The notes: a model not told the origin generated them from the letters alone. DNA of 64,000 bases from Choristoneura fumiferana (GCF_025370935.1 NC_133490.1:3992909-4056908), one strand, 5' to 3'. Positions 42,297-53,465 are shown, counted from the stretch's first letter. Numbers and translations are program-made.

Positions 42297-42525
42297 TAGC
42301 TTATGTCCGCGACTTCGTCTGCGCGGATCTACGTTATCGCGCGGTGGCGTCCTCTACCGGAATAAAAGGTAGCCTATGTTGATTATTGGGGTTCAAACTA
42401 TCTCTATACCAAATTTCATCAAAATCGGTTTAGTGGTTTCGACGTGAAAGCGTAACAGACAAACAGACAGACAGACAGATAGACAGAGTTACTTTCGCAT
42501 TTATAATATTATATTAAGTAGGAAT
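42297..42525 (+). repeat. D3 element inside D7
   Basis: CTAGCTTATGTCCGCGACTT start, AAAATCGGTTTAGTGGTTTC and (ACAG)n, ending TTCGCATTTATAATATTATA. Confidence 0.85.
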
Positions 42526-42540
42526 TAGAACAATTTTTTT

Positions 42541-42678
42541 TTACCCGTGTGGTGTCGGGTTAGAATTACACCTCTCCATTTCTTCCGTGGATGTCGTAAG
42601 AGGCGACTGAGGATATAGGTTAAGGTACACCGTAGGCGACAGGCTAGCAACCTGTCACTATTGTACTGTTTTTGTCAA
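42541..42678 (+). repeat. D5 element inside D7
   Basis: ACCCGTGTGGTGTCGGGTTA through GGCTAGCAACCTGTCACTAT and TTTTTGTCAAAC; shorter 3' than 20712-20965. Confidence 0.85.
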
Positions 42679-42740
42679 ACAGTGTTGTCTTTGGGAAACC
42701 TTTCTCCTCCCTTATTTCCGAACAAAACGGGACGGTACGG

Positions 42741-43059
42741 TTTTAAGGTATTAAATATTTATGATTTGAACTCGGGACCTCTAGCTTCATAATGAAGGTT
42801 ACTAAGTGGTACTAAGATGAAAGATCAGGTTTTTTACAGAATTCGATATAAGTAAGGCGAAAATATTTTGTATACGGCGTTTATAATGTAAATTTTAATA
42901 ACCTATATTTTAGATCTTTGAACTTTTCGTGTTTTATTACATCAAACTTATAATTATTCAAATTGTATCTTACGGGTCGGGACGGGCAGCGTCTTACTTG
43001 CGATCGAACCAATCCGTGGTTGTGATGGTGGAAGTTGGGTGACCGGTTTATCGTATTTT
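42741..43059. other. Unassigned DNA
   Basis: AT-rich; ATTTGAACTCGGGACCTCTA near 42765 hints at a worn tRNA-like box B. No further features. Confidence 0.3.
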
Positions 43060-43220
43060 TAACCCCCGACGCAAAAACAGGGGTATTATAAGTTTGACCG
43101 CTATGTGTGTCTGTCTGTCTGTGGCACCGTATCTCTTAAACGAGTGGACCGATTTGAATGCGTTTTTTTTTAATTGAAAGCAGGTTTTCTAGCGAGGATT
43201 CTTAGACATGTTTTTATCAT
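43060..43220 (+). repeat. D2 element copy, 3'-truncated
   Basis: TTTTTAACCCCCGACGCAAA, AAGTTTGACCGCTATGTGTG and GTGGACCGATTTGAATGCG to GACATGTTTTTATCA. Confidence 0.85.
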
Positions 43221-43222
43221 AG

Positions 43223-43400
43223 ACTAGCAGTTGCCCGCGGCTTTGCCCCCGTTCTAGACTATTTTTTAATTTTGTTACGCACAAACTTAGTCCTAACAAT
43301 AACGAACACAACAAAACAATAATTATCCAATTCGGTGCCGTCGTTCGGAAGTTATACGCGTACATACATTTCGCTGATTCATTTTTATTTTTATTTTTAT
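43223..43400 (+). repeat. D3-family fragment
   Basis: Starts GACTAGCAGTTGCCCGCGGC and includes a GGTGCCGTCGTTCGGAAGTT segment before a T-rich tail. It directly follows the truncated D2. Confidence 0.6.
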
Positions 43401-43924
43401 TTACGTTTTAATTCAAAGATGATATCAAGTTTCTTGTACAATCAGCTTCATACAAACAATAGTCAACATCAACTCACAAACTTCCAAATGAAACGCAAAC
43501 TTATCCAAATTATAATCAAGAACGGTCTAGTTTGTCAGTTTTGTCTGTTTCGGGTTACAATTAATATGTATATTCCGGGTGTAAAGTGCAAATGTGATTA
43601 TGTAAAGCCTGCCCGCTGGTCCTTCGAGCCGGATAGTTGGCGCTTGGATAAATATTATTTAATTTTCTAGGGTCCTCAGATTAAATTGTGAAATTTTAGC
43701 TACTGATTTAGAAAGTCACCAAATGGGACTTCCATCTTGTCAAAACTCACTTGGGACAATCAACTTTATAGGGTAGCTTGTTGCCATGGTAACGTATCCT
43801 GAGTTACCTCTTAAAAGTATGATTTTATGGGGTACAAATCCACTAAAAGTTAGTTGTGACAGTTTTAAGGCAATTCCTTCATGGCTAATCCATCTCCTAA
43901 GCGCGCTAATAGTATACATTGCAT
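43401..43924. other. Unassigned; open frame 43335-43670
   Basis: A 111-codon plus frame is open here. Its last part is Cys-containing and ends WSFEPDSWRLDKYYLIF. It might be a mobile-element remnant, but I could not place it. Confidence 0.25.
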
Positions 43925-44125
43925 TGTAAAAGTTTGACCGCTATATGTGTCGGTGTGTCTGTCTGTGGCACCGTAGATCTTAAACGGGTGAACCGATTTG
44001 AATGCGGTTTTTTTTATTTGAAAGCCGGTTTTGTAGCCATGGTTCTCAGGCATGTTTTATCAAAATCGGTTCAGCCGTTTTTGAGATATTGAACTTTGAA
44101 GTGACAAAGTCGGGGTTTTTCAACT
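43925..44125 (+). repeat. D2 element copy
   Basis: AAGTTTGACCGCTATATGTG, GTGAACCGATTTGAATGCGG and GATATTGAACTTTGAAGTGA then CAAAGTCGGGG. The start is missing. Confidence 0.85.
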
Positions 44126-44322
44126 TTATGTTGGTTAGGTTAGGTTATCTAACAAAACACATCACTGTTGTGTCCTGAGTCACGGAACAGAATCAAGTTA
44201 AAACACGATTGACAGTGACAAGGAAGTAAGGTGTAAGTAAACATATTTTCGCCTTCGTCCATCCAAGCATAGGCGTGCATTGAGTCTATTCTACAAGGTA
44301 CAAGTAGGTCAATCAACTTTTA

Positions 44323-44430
44323 GGGGCTGTTTCACCATCCATTGATTAGTGTTAACTGACGGTTAAATGTGGTGCCGTCTCTATTTGTTTTGTTCGAATA
44401 GACGGAGACGGCATCACATTTAACTGCTTC
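44323..44430. mobile_element. MITE copy, right end missing
   Basis: GGGGCTGTTTCACCATCCAT to GGCATCACATTTAAC matches 1553-1688; the last 40 bp are replaced by unrelated sequence at about 44431. Confidence 0.85.
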
Positions 44431-45149
44431 ACGGCAAGAAAAAATCCAAAAGGTACAATGACAAGGTTTTTTCTTCTGTATCCCAAAATATATCTGTGGC
44501 TCCAGTGAAAAGGGGTACATGTCGAAAAACCCAAGTTTACAGGAGACGCAAAAAACAGTTACGCCCGAGATGATTCAAACTTACGTTCATTACACTTGTA
44601 TATTTACATATACTAATAAATGTGGTATGTTAAAGCACTAAATTAATTGCGCTCTTTCTTATGGGAATGTTATTTTTGCTCTTGATCTATTAGTTTATAA
44701 ATTAACTACTTGTATCCAAAATAGAAGTATAAAATAAGTGTAAAAAGGTTCAAGTGGCTATATATATCGCTATTCACCAAGTTTTCGTAATTTTATACGA
44801 AGTGAAAAAGGGTACGCATCCGGAATGTTTTTTGTAGTACATGTATAATATTATCCACAGAAGACTAGCTTACGAACTAATGGTGTAGAAAATGATTGCA
44901 TTTTTCAATTTATGCAGTTCTTTGGACTTAATTACAGACATAACAGACATGTAGCCTTTTGCACGTTTTTTTTTATTGTGTTTTTAGTTATAAGTAGACT
45001 TAAATAATAATGAAAAATTCAAAATGCTACTTGTATCCAAGTTGAGTGAATAAAACACACATGAAAGTATTTAAATATCTATTCAAAAACGCTATAAATT
45101 TTTCAAAAATCTCACATGCAAACATAAAAAATGCCCGTTTAAAACCAAC

Positions 45150-45443
45150 TTAAAATTTCTCATCATTAGTATCTAAGTATGTCAAACACACTAGGTAGAG
45201 GGGATTTTCCGCATCTTCATAGAAGACATACCGTGTGCCATTGATCGTCATCATACGTCCTGTATTGTGGTCAAAATTAGGAAATTCTGCCTTTTTAAAA
45301 CTGAAAATTGCAGTCTCAGAGATATTAAACTTTTGTTTGTCCTCGTTATTTTTTTTTGTTGAAGTGGCCCTTTTACTTACCTGCTTCGCTGTTGCCTCAT
45401 TCGAAAATTCCCCCATTTGATGATACCTAATTGATAGTCTCAT
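45150..45443 (-). CDS. Unrecognised 97-codon open frame
   Basis: ATG at 45443 to TAA at 45150, with good codon variety; the N-terminal part is Lys/Asn-rich (KRATSTKKNNEDKQKFN) and the C-terminal part looks globular (TGRMMTINGTRYVFYEDAEN then LVCLTYLDTNDEKF). A strong donor-like AAGCAG|GTAAGT lies inside at about 45382. Downstream on the same strand is a UTR-like stretch with CACAATAAAAAAAAAC. Lies within the possible DNA transposon; could be the 3' exon of its protein or an unrelated remnant. No family recognised. Confidence 0.35.
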   Translation of the reverse strand: MRLSIRYHQMGEFSNEATAKQVSKRATSTKKNNEDKQKFNISETAIFSFKKAEFPNFDHNTGRMMTINGTRYVFYEDAENPLYLVCLTYLDTNDEKF

Positions 45444-45450
45444 GAAAACC

Positions 45451-46503
45451 CAAATTTAAAACATTTTGAGCATTTATCTCAGCGAGCAGGCATGGACCCA
45501 AGCCACTTTACCGATAAGGAACGGTGGCTTAGGAACTCGCAAAATTTCAAGTGTAGCTTTGCCGGCATTCCTATCTTCGATCCACAGCACGCTAGATCTC
45601 GCAGGTAGAATACTCAAAGCTCCAGCAGGCATTAACTACGAGATTGCATGCTTGAACGAGGCCACGAATGACTCGCTAGCTGGACCGAGTCCAAATCTCC
45701 CGTCCAAACCACATAGGCGAAGGGCCTGGAGTACAATAGCCTCCGTCACCACCTTATAGGCATTAATAGAACCTTTAACAGGCAGGGACCGGGACAGACT
45801 GTTAGCTGTGTCCAAGCCAGAATCTGGTTACTGGCTCCATGCATACCCCTCGCCCAACACTAGAACTTTTATCGACCCAGACACTACGCATAGCTGCTGG
45901 TCTACGGCTGGGAATTGGGATCTGCGAAAGTAACAACTGTGTTTCTTGTGGGGCTCCAGTGGACCGTCTCGGCCAACATGGCCTCTCCTGTTCCTCAGGT
46001 GCCGACCGACTGTCCCGCCACGCCACTCTCAACGACATTCTCAGAAGGGTTTTTTTAGTGCCAACGTTCCCTCCGCTCTGTAGCCCCAGATTGTACGGAG
46101 CGATGGCAAGCGCCCTGACGGAATGTCGTTGATACCCTGGAAGACTGGCCGTGCGCTGGTGTGGGACGCTACCTGTACAGACACCCTGGCGGCGTCCTAC
46201 CTAACAGCAACTACCAAACGTGCGGGGGCGGCGGTAGACGCCCGGGAACGCCTCAAGGTCACAAAATATAGCTGTCTCGGCGCCCAATATCATTTCTTTG
46301 CTTTCGGCGTCGGGACTCTAGGTCCTTGGGGTAAGGGTGCGCTGGAGCTACACAGGGAGCTCAGCAATAGGTTAAGGGAGGCAACAGGCAACCCTCGCGC
46401 CGGCAGCTTTCTCGCGCAAAGAATCGCAATCGCAGTTCAACGCGGGAATGCTGCCTGCGTGATGGGCACCATGCCAAGAAGCCCACCTCTCTTTTTTAAT
46501 TAA
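45451..46503 (+). pseudogene. Non-LTR retrotransposon reverse transcriptase, C-terminal part, frameshifted
   Basis: Three consecutive open pieces form one protein tail: LPIRNGGLGTRKISSVALPA (frame 1), then a Cys/His motif CVSCGAPVDRLGQHGLSC with RH (frame 2), then PWKTGRALVWDATCTDTLAA, GTLGPWGKGALELH and FLAQRIAIAVQRGNA (frame 1 again), ending in a natural stop at 46503. Frame changes near 45760-45840 and 46125 break it. The zinc-knuckle and GPWG...FLAQRI...QRGN tail are typical of LINE ORF2 ends; the clade is not resolved. 5'-truncated, as LINE insertions often are. Confidence 0.85.
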
Positions 46504-46960
46504 AGTTTTAGTTTTAGATATTTAAATTAAATAATAGTTTTAGTCCTATGGATATTTTGATTTTCTTAATCATTCTTATTAATGAATGGTGTCAAGGGAT
46601 ATATCTTAATTAATACCCTTAAAATTAATGCAATGTGCCATTGCCATATTAGTTTAATAATAAAATGGTGTAAAAGGATATAACTTAATCGCGTAACCGT
46701 CAACTGCGCAGCTCGCAAACGCGTTCTCCCTGCACAAGTCAGCGCACACGATTGTGGCTCATCCGTGAGCGCCGTGGCTCCCCACTCACCCGCTCATTCC
46801 TCCGCGCAAAGACTTATATCCTTTTCCACGTAAACTTTTTTATATTCGATTTGTGAAAACGGGCGCAGCTCGACTTAATCTTATATTTTATTTTATTTTT
46901 TTGTGTAAAGAGATTGAACTTAACTTGTATCAATGTAAACTAAATAAATCTGTTCTTGTT
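46504..46960. repeat. LINE 3' UTR region with a GC-rich inverted-repeat block
   Basis: GTGTAAAAGGATATAACTTA at 46668 and its inverse AGACTTATATCCTTTTCCAC at 46810 enclose about 120 bp of roughly 60% GC (GCGCAGCTCGCAAACGCGTT). This contrasts with the AT-rich flanks and may be a small inserted element. Confidence 0.5.
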
Positions 46961-47289
46961 TTAGGGGTTCAAGTGTGCTTAGATTTTTTTACACCCGCCA
47001 TATGAAAAAACAGCACGTACAACTAAATTTAGATCATAAATCACAAACAAAACTTTAGTTAATAAAAATACAACTTGACAAGTACCCTCTGTTGCTAACT
47101 TTTTTAAGGCAGTTCTACCCTTGACCACCAGAAAACTCCGTTGTTTTAAAAGATATCTTAGATCTGTTTACACCAATCGACGCGTTATTTTTTTTGTGTT
47201 TTTTGGTCTATATAACTCAATTTGGCCAAATTCAGACTTGTACCCCTTTTCACTGGAGCCACAGATATTTAGTAAATATTATTGTGGTC

Positions 47290-47395
47290 ATCATCTCAAT
47301 GTCCCACTGCAGGGCACAGGTCTCTTCTTAGAATGAGAGGGCTTGGGCCATGGTCCCCACGTGGGCACAGTGCGGAGTTGGATTATATTTCATCG
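47290..47395 (-). mobile_element. SINE-A fragment
   Basis: ATGTCCCACTGCAGGGCACA, GAATGAGAGGGCTTGGGCC and CCCCACGTGGGCACAGTGCG, diverged; head missing. Confidence 0.75.
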
Positions 47396-49812
47396 CGAGT
47401 TCAGGTTTTTTTATCACCGTAAGGCTATTTAAAAAAAAAAGTATGTATATTCGAATACATTTACCTTGGTGATTAATAAATATTAAATATGTAATTTGTG
47501 CGCGCGGTTACTTTAGCAAAACAAACTATGATACGAGTATATAATCAAAATATTTGCAAATTATCGGAACAGTTTTATTTTTAGCCAAAATGAGGAAATC
47601 GGGAGCGACATGTAAACAAAAATATTTATTTTCCGTGATATGTTTTTCTCTTATAATTATTTACTTACACAAAATTGAAGCCAATATTCGAGAATGGGAT
47701 CCAATTATTCCTTTCTCGTTTTTAACGAGCTTATGCCCGCGGGTTTGCTTCTGTGGGAGAAAAACAGGCTCGGCAGGCCAGTGGGAATGACGAAAAATCT
47801 CATCATAGTGCTATACGATTATGGCATGAGCAATTTTAAACTTTCGTAATTTTCACTCATAAGTATTAAAACACGGAACTTATCACGCCTAATAAAACGA
47901 GTTATAATTACCTCGACGTTTCGGTCACATTGCAATGTCCGTGGTCACGAGCAGACTGTAGTGTATCGTAGACCTTAAAGAGTTTCGGAGAGTTTTTCTT
48001 TGATTGGGCGGATCTAAAAACTGCCACGCACATACTCGTTTTTCACCGTTTCTAGCAGAGTGACCCTGTCACCTATTTAACCCAAATATTTTAATTTAAA
48101 TCTGCCTTCAAAACATACTCAGTATCCACCTTATGATTTAAGACTTCCTACTCCACGAAACTCCTAACGAACATTCGGCTCCTACAAAAGCTCCTTTTAA
48201 ATAATTACTACTGCACTCAATCTGAGTACGAATTATTCAAGCACAGTCTGAATCGATACCTCATCTCATATTCACATTTAACCTCGTATCCAATAAAAGA
48301 CGGTCGACGCGCCGCCGTCGCGTCTTACACAATACTGTTGATGAAAAATGTATTCCGCGCCTTTTATACTTCCCCCTCCACTATCGGTCAATCATGGCTG
48401 TCTCGAATAGCGTTTCTATTATAAATTTCCCTTTATAAGGAGGTTAAGGAGGTTTTGTATGGCTCTTTGGGTTGATATACTCTATAGTAGGCAGGTATAA
48501 GTGTACCTTTAAGTTCACTGTAAAAAGAAAAGATTGTAAACAATTTATGTTTTCATCCTAGATAGCAATAGGTTGAGACACAAGCGATCACTCAAGTACA
48601 CTTAAATTAGTTTGATAATGTCGTTTGAAACATGAAACAACAGATCGGAATCTTTAGGAAATCGAAGAAAACCAACGAATCCCGAGCGATATTAACATTC
48701 TGTCTGATAGCACTGAAGGTATGTACTACATTTTTAATTTGTCACTGAAGTCTATCGTTTAAATAAAATGAAATAGTGGAACTTAAGACATGCTCTGGAG
48801 TTGATTGTGGATACATTTTAGTGTAAAAAAACCGTATAATTTTCAAGTATAACCTATAAATAATACTGGCACGCTCGTGTGGAATTTGACTAGCTCAGTG
48901 TTTCCAATATTTTGACAGTTGTCGTGTTTTGCCACCAATACTAATGCCATAGTGTAAATCTACGGCTTTTTTGGTAATTATTCCTAAATTTCTTTTGTCT
49001 GCTACTTGTTGGGTGATTTCTGCTACCCATTTTCAATGTTTTCAAGTTATTTCTTTGCTACCGCAACCGCAAATATCCACAATTATCACTTACCGAACAA
49101 TGATTGATAATTATTCGCTGGCAACACTTTCTCCGATAAAACATAATTAAGCTTAACCTAATTTTATTTACTGTCATATTTGCGCGTCAATTCGAGTAAT
49201 TTCATAGGCAATATCTCGAAATCCATATTGGAGTGAAATTCGATTTTGATAATATCAATGTCGATATGAGTTTGAAATCTATTTCAAATATCGCCTGAGG
49301 GGGTTCATTGGGCATTAAATAACGTATCTCGATCTGAATTTAGATCGCAAACGGAGACCTGGAGCCATATTATTATTAGCTAACATTCGGAATCACTTTA
49401 ATAAGATCATTGTTGTACCTATGTTTGACAAATAAATTTATCATTATCATTACTATCATATTCCCTATTACTTTCTGTCAAATGTTATAGTATGAGGATA
49501 GAAAAAGATGGGCGATGCGATCGTGAACGCCCGTGGTTCGCTATCGTTTGCCCGAATGTATCGTTTTCTAGAATTTTCATTTGCCATAAAGTAATTATTT
49601 CTGAAATAGTAATTTCTTCAGAGTTAATATTCAGGTAACCTAACCTACTGCATTCTATATGATGACATTTAAAAAAATCCTGAAAGCAGCACGGTTCTAT
49701 ATATTTTATGGCAAACGTTGGTATGGCAAGTGAAATTCGGGAAGTAAAGGTAAACGCCCGTACGTTAAACTATATAATGGTCTCTGGTAACATTCATAAC
49801 ATTGGTATTGGT
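47396..49812. other. Unassigned, with a repeat-like start at 47850-47990
   Basis: 47850-47990 (CACTCATAAGTATTAAAACA, ACCTCGACGTTTCGGTCACA, TCACGAGCAGACTG) looks like a dispersed element; its ACTTATCACG motif recalls the hairpin at 22.2 kb. GAGCTTATGCCCGCGGG near 47730 recalls a D3 start. The rest is featureless. Confidence 0.35.
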
Positions 49813-49935
49813 ATAGGTAGTGCCACCAGAGTTGAGGTAACGCACACAAGAACATGTCGTGTAATGACAGCGGGATTTTGACATTCACTCATTCATTTAA
49901 TTCATTCTCCTTTTATGCAATCAGTTCGAAATTAC
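49813..49935 (+). mobile_element. D8 MITE half copy
   Basis: TATAGGTAGTGCCACCAGAG, ACATGTCGTGTAATGACAGC and CTTTTATGCAATCAGTTCG match one arm of 22797-22978. Confidence 0.7.
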
Positions 49936-49936
49936 T

Positions 49937-50085
49937 GGCACTTGAGGTATCCCATCTTAGGCCTCTAGTTTGGCAACGCATCTGCAATACCCCTGGTGCT
50001 GCAGATGTTTATGGGTGGTGGTGATCTCTTACTATAAGACCCACTTGCTCGTTTTCCATCCAGTGGAATAAAAAAAAAGTTCTTC
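49937..50085 (-). repeat. D6 fragment
   Basis: GCACTTGAGGTATCCCATCT, TGGCAACGCATCTGCAATAC and GGTGGTGATCTCTTAC are the reverse of the 5' half of 41215-41505. It directly abuts the D8 half copy. Confidence 0.75.
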
Positions 50086-50554
50086 ATGTATAAAATACTT
50101 TAAGTGATCTTATTAAACAAGTAATGAACAATCAAAATCAAAAAATATGTTTCGTAATGTCAGCCAACGGCATAGTTCCCAGGAGACAGGCGTGTTTCCG
50201 CTTTAAATTTCAGTAACCATCTAAACTTGACGACAGCTCTGCTAACACTGGATGTTCATAGATATCGACCAATGTATGTAATCCACGATGCGTGAGTCCG
50301 AATCGCACTTGTCGGTTTTTTCAGTTACAAATACCGCCCCTACCTCCCCGCTAAAATGGAAAGCGGGAGAGGACAAATTTGCGTTCGGCGCTGACGATAT
50401 TACGTTTCTAATCGAATCGAGACTACACTTCTCGAGATAAAATCTCAGTGCCGGCACTATTTCACGATAGTAAACACGGGATATGCGACTAGTATAGTGT
50501 GAAACGATTACTAGATTGCCAATTGTTGGAGATTTACTCACTCACTCACTCACT
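50086..50554. other. Repeat-derived minus open frame and unassigned DNA
   Basis: A 99-codon minus frame (50242-50541) overlaps CGACAAGTGCGATTCGGACT, the GTGCGAGTCGG repeat seen at 8636, so at least its end is repeat DNA. No gene is called. Confidence 0.4.
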
Positions 50555-51282
50555 TAGGGTGAAGCCAGACGAGCTACCCGACTGCGAAGAAGGAGGGTTA
50601 TGTGGGTATAAGTCATTTTATTCGTCTTGATGACGCGAGTAACACTGTTTACATGCAATTCTTGAAAAATCAAAATGGCGGATTTTTGGAGCCAAATTGT
50701 AAGTTTTCAAAAAATGTTTTTATTCAAATCTATCGAGTAGGGTATCAAATGAAAGGTAATAACTAACCCATTCTAAATATATATTGGTTAGAATAGTTTA
50801 GGTATACCATTTTCAAAGTACTATTAAAAAAGTGTGAAATAAAACAATACTTAAATTTAAAAAATCAAAAACCCGGCTGCCTTAAAAATATTAAAAAGAA
50901 GAAAACAAGTACCTAGTGGGCTAGAACTTTGTTAAGGAGCTAACTTAAAGTTCATCAGTCGGGACCCAGGTAAGATTTTTTTAGCGTCACGATTTTAATG
51001 GGTCCCGACTGTTGAACTTTAAGTTAGCTGCTTAACAAAGTTGGAGCCCACTAGACTTGTTTTTTTCTTTTTAGTATTTTTTAAGGCAGTCTGGTTTTTT
51101 GATTTTTTAAACTAATTGTTTTTTCGAGTTATGAGTGGCGTAATTTTGGCATCATACAATGTGAATTCATTTTGAGGTGCCCTTTGTCACAAACTGGACT
51201 TTTGTTTAAAACCGTATGCAGCAGAAATTACGCGATCGTAAACTCACAACTCATACATTAACTCTCGTCTGGCTTCACCCTA
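50555..51282. mobile_element. 728-bp inverted-repeat DNA element
   Basis: Ends TAGGGTGAAGCCAGACGAG and (reverse) TAGGGTGAAGCCAGACGAG. ACTCACT adjoins both ends, but lies in a simple repeat so its status as a target duplication is uncertain. Inside, 50867-50969 and 51000-51100 form a second inverted pair (CTTTAAGTTAGCT near AGCTAACTTAAAG). No transposase is present. Confidence 0.8.
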
Positions 51283-51384
51283 ACTCACTCTCTCTCACTA
51301 ACTCAGAGTGAGTTGCAGCGAGTTGCTATAACGATAACTTATCAAGCCAGCTGTCAGATCTCCGGTTTAGTTCATCTTGGTAAA

Positions 51385-51470
51385 TATATGTCCCACTGCA
51401 GGACACAGGCCTCCTCTCGGAATGAGAAGGCTTGGGCCGTTCCCACGAGGGCCCATGCAGATTGGGAACC
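51385..51470 (-). mobile_element. SINE-A fragment
   Basis: TATGTCCCACTGCAGGACAC, CTCCTCTCGGAATGAGAAGG and GCAGATTGGGAACC, with small deletions. Confidence 0.75.
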
Positions 51471-52574
51471 AAGCAAAACACAAAGTTTGAAAAAAAAACG
51501 TTTTTTTTTTATTGAACTTTAAAATGAAAATATCGGAGGATTTCAACTTTTCTAACTTGATTACGTTAGAAATACTAGTCTTTTGAATATAGAAGTAAGT
51601 ATAGATCACATGCTGGTTTTACACTATACCCAACAAGCTCCAACTGCAGTCAATTCAGCTCACGAACGAATCAGAAGTCAATTTAATACAGTTAGATATA
51701 TTGGGAATATTGAATTCAATTTATGGCAATCTTGGAGCAATATGCAATCAATGTGGCACTGACACCGGCGCGTACTTGCGGTGATAGGACACTAACCGGC
51801 GTATGTAGGCTTTAATACTTTTAGACAGCCATTGGTGGCCATTTTCTTTTGACAGGTGTCTAGAGCGCAAAACTGTTCTTCGTAATTTAATGACTCATCA
51901 GATAAGTTAATACATCTCAGAAATTGACGACTTCATTATATCTTGGTTTTTGTTCTATTAGCATTTTTCACAGTTTTATGAACAATTTTTTTTATTTTAT
52001 ATCTCATTTTGTCACGTTGACATTTTAATTATTTTATTATTTATTTAACTGATTGCTCATATTTCCTAAATTTGACATATAAATTGTAATGTTAACCTGG
52101 CAACCTGGCAACCTTTTTGTTCATCAATATTTTTTTTGGCAAGGAAAGCACGGATTGCCGTCTCCTGTCATGAGTTGTTTTTACTAAACGTCTTTATTAG
52201 GCTTCCTTTTCTGAATATTTTCTAGCTCTATGGTGCTGCTACCAGAAACAACCGCAAGCGAACCCATCTGGGACACTAGTATTATGTTACAAACACGAAT
52301 TGATCCACTGAGCATTAGATACTGTGGTCATTGACCTGGATACAATGAAAAATCTATAATTAGACTAGACATGTGCATTGCTTACAAATGTTGCCGAATA
52401 TTTCTAGCACTACTCTTCAAGCTAGGGCATTTTCACAAAAAAGTGTACCTACCTATTTTTTTTTTTAATTTTGGAAAAAATATGGTTTTTTCTACTTGGA
52501 ATCTTAAGAGCACAATCGATTCAGATAGTTTAAAAAAATGTCCAAAAAAATGACAGTTTTGTGAGTTTTGTGAC
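51471..52574. other. Unassigned AT-rich DNA
   Basis: No placed repeats or coding signal. Confidence 0.4.
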
Positions 52575-52745
52575 GTTTTTAGGGTTCCGTAGCCAAAATG
52601 CCAAAAACGGAACCCTTATAGTTTCGCCATGTCTGTATGTCCGTCCGCGGCTTTGCTCAGGGACTTGTAGTGTGGGGTATCGTTTGATAGGCCTTTTAAA
52701 ACCATTAGGGGGTTGCTCAAATTTTTATTCAAATCTATGGTTTAT
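52575..52745 (-). repeat. D4 fragment, 3' end
   Basis: ACCCTTATAGTTTCGCCATG, CCGTCCGCGGCTTTGCTCAG and TTTAAAACCATTAGGGGGTT correspond to 16400-16680. Confidence 0.75.
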
Positions 52746-53136
52746 GTGTGCGTGTGTGTGTGTTATTGTTCTCTTTGTAGTATTGTGTTGTGTACTACTT
52801 ATATATGTTTCTATATATTTATAAATACTCTATAAGCTTAAACAAATTCAAAGATTCACGTTTATTCCTTAGCGATCACTATCCAATCTCTACTCTTCAC
52901 AAATAAACTATTCCTCCCCGTACAGATGCCCGGACAAAAAGATCCGGCGCTTTAACCGTCCGGGTAAACAGACGTATCGGAACTGGCAATTACTTAAAGG
53001 TATTCCCGGGTAAGCCCGGATCTGAATAAACTGGAATAATATAACTAAGATTCCTTTAGTTTCCTCTTTTGTTGAAGGATGTTTTTATTTTCATATATTC
53101 CTATTATGATATTAGATATTAGGTACGTGTTTATTG
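52746..53136. other. Unassigned; GC-richer open patch at 52910-53010
   Basis: A plus frame open without an ATG ends at a TAA near 53012 and includes RCPDKKIRRFNRPGKQTYRN. TCCGGCGC/CCGGGTAA motifs are self-complementary. No family is recognised. Confidence 0.2.
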
Positions 53137-53265
53137 ATAGGTGCCACCGGAGGTCACGCACACAACAACATGACATGACATGACACGTAATGACAGCGGA
53201 ATTTTGTCATTCACCCATTCATTTAATTCATTCTCTTTTTATGCAATCAGTTCTCAAGCAATCAG
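53137..53265 (+). mobile_element. D8 MITE half copy
   Basis: GATAGGTGCCACCGGAGGTC, a small ATGAC tandem, GTAATGACAGCGGAATTTTG and TTTTATGCAATCAGTTC. Confidence 0.65.
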
Positions 53266-53465
53266 TCAGTTAGTGCAATCCTGAATATTTTTTTTATTAT
53301 ATTTCTGAAAAGCAATTTACGTAATCAGTACAAACATAATCTAATTCTTGCAAGGGTAAAAACCGGAGTTTATAAAAAAAGTACATAAGCGCAATAATTG
53401 TATTTAATAACCTTCCCGTCGAACTTAAAACTCTGGAAGACAATCAGTTCATATATAAATAAATA

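Larger units (their letters stand above)
42182..42740 (+). repeat. D7 repeat split by D3 and D5
   Basis: GAGGGCTATCGCTTATGAAT to GGGTTTATTTATAACTA, then foreign DNA, then TTGTCTTTGGGAAACCTTTC and CCGAACAAAACGGGAC. The intact order is at 26815-27070. The interruption is D3 (42297-42525) followed by D5 (42541-42678). Confidence 0.8.
44490..47275. mobile_element. Possible DNA transposon with 30-bp terminal inverted repeats
   Basis: TATCTGTGGCTCCAGTGAAA followed by AGGGGTACA occurs at about 44493 and, inverted, ends near 47270. A related AGTGAAAAAGGGTACGCAT lies just inside at about 44800. Between them are a 97-codon minus open frame and an inserted LINE fragment. No target duplication was found, so the outer borders are uncertain. 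Confidence 0.45.

Noticed and set aside
45451..46503. Intact reverse transcriptase gene
   Set aside because: Two frame changes and loss of the whole catalytic region make it a remnant.
50242..50541. 99-codon minus frame as a gene
   Set aside because: Its second half overlaps a dispersed GTGCGAGTCGG-type repeat and no domain is visible.
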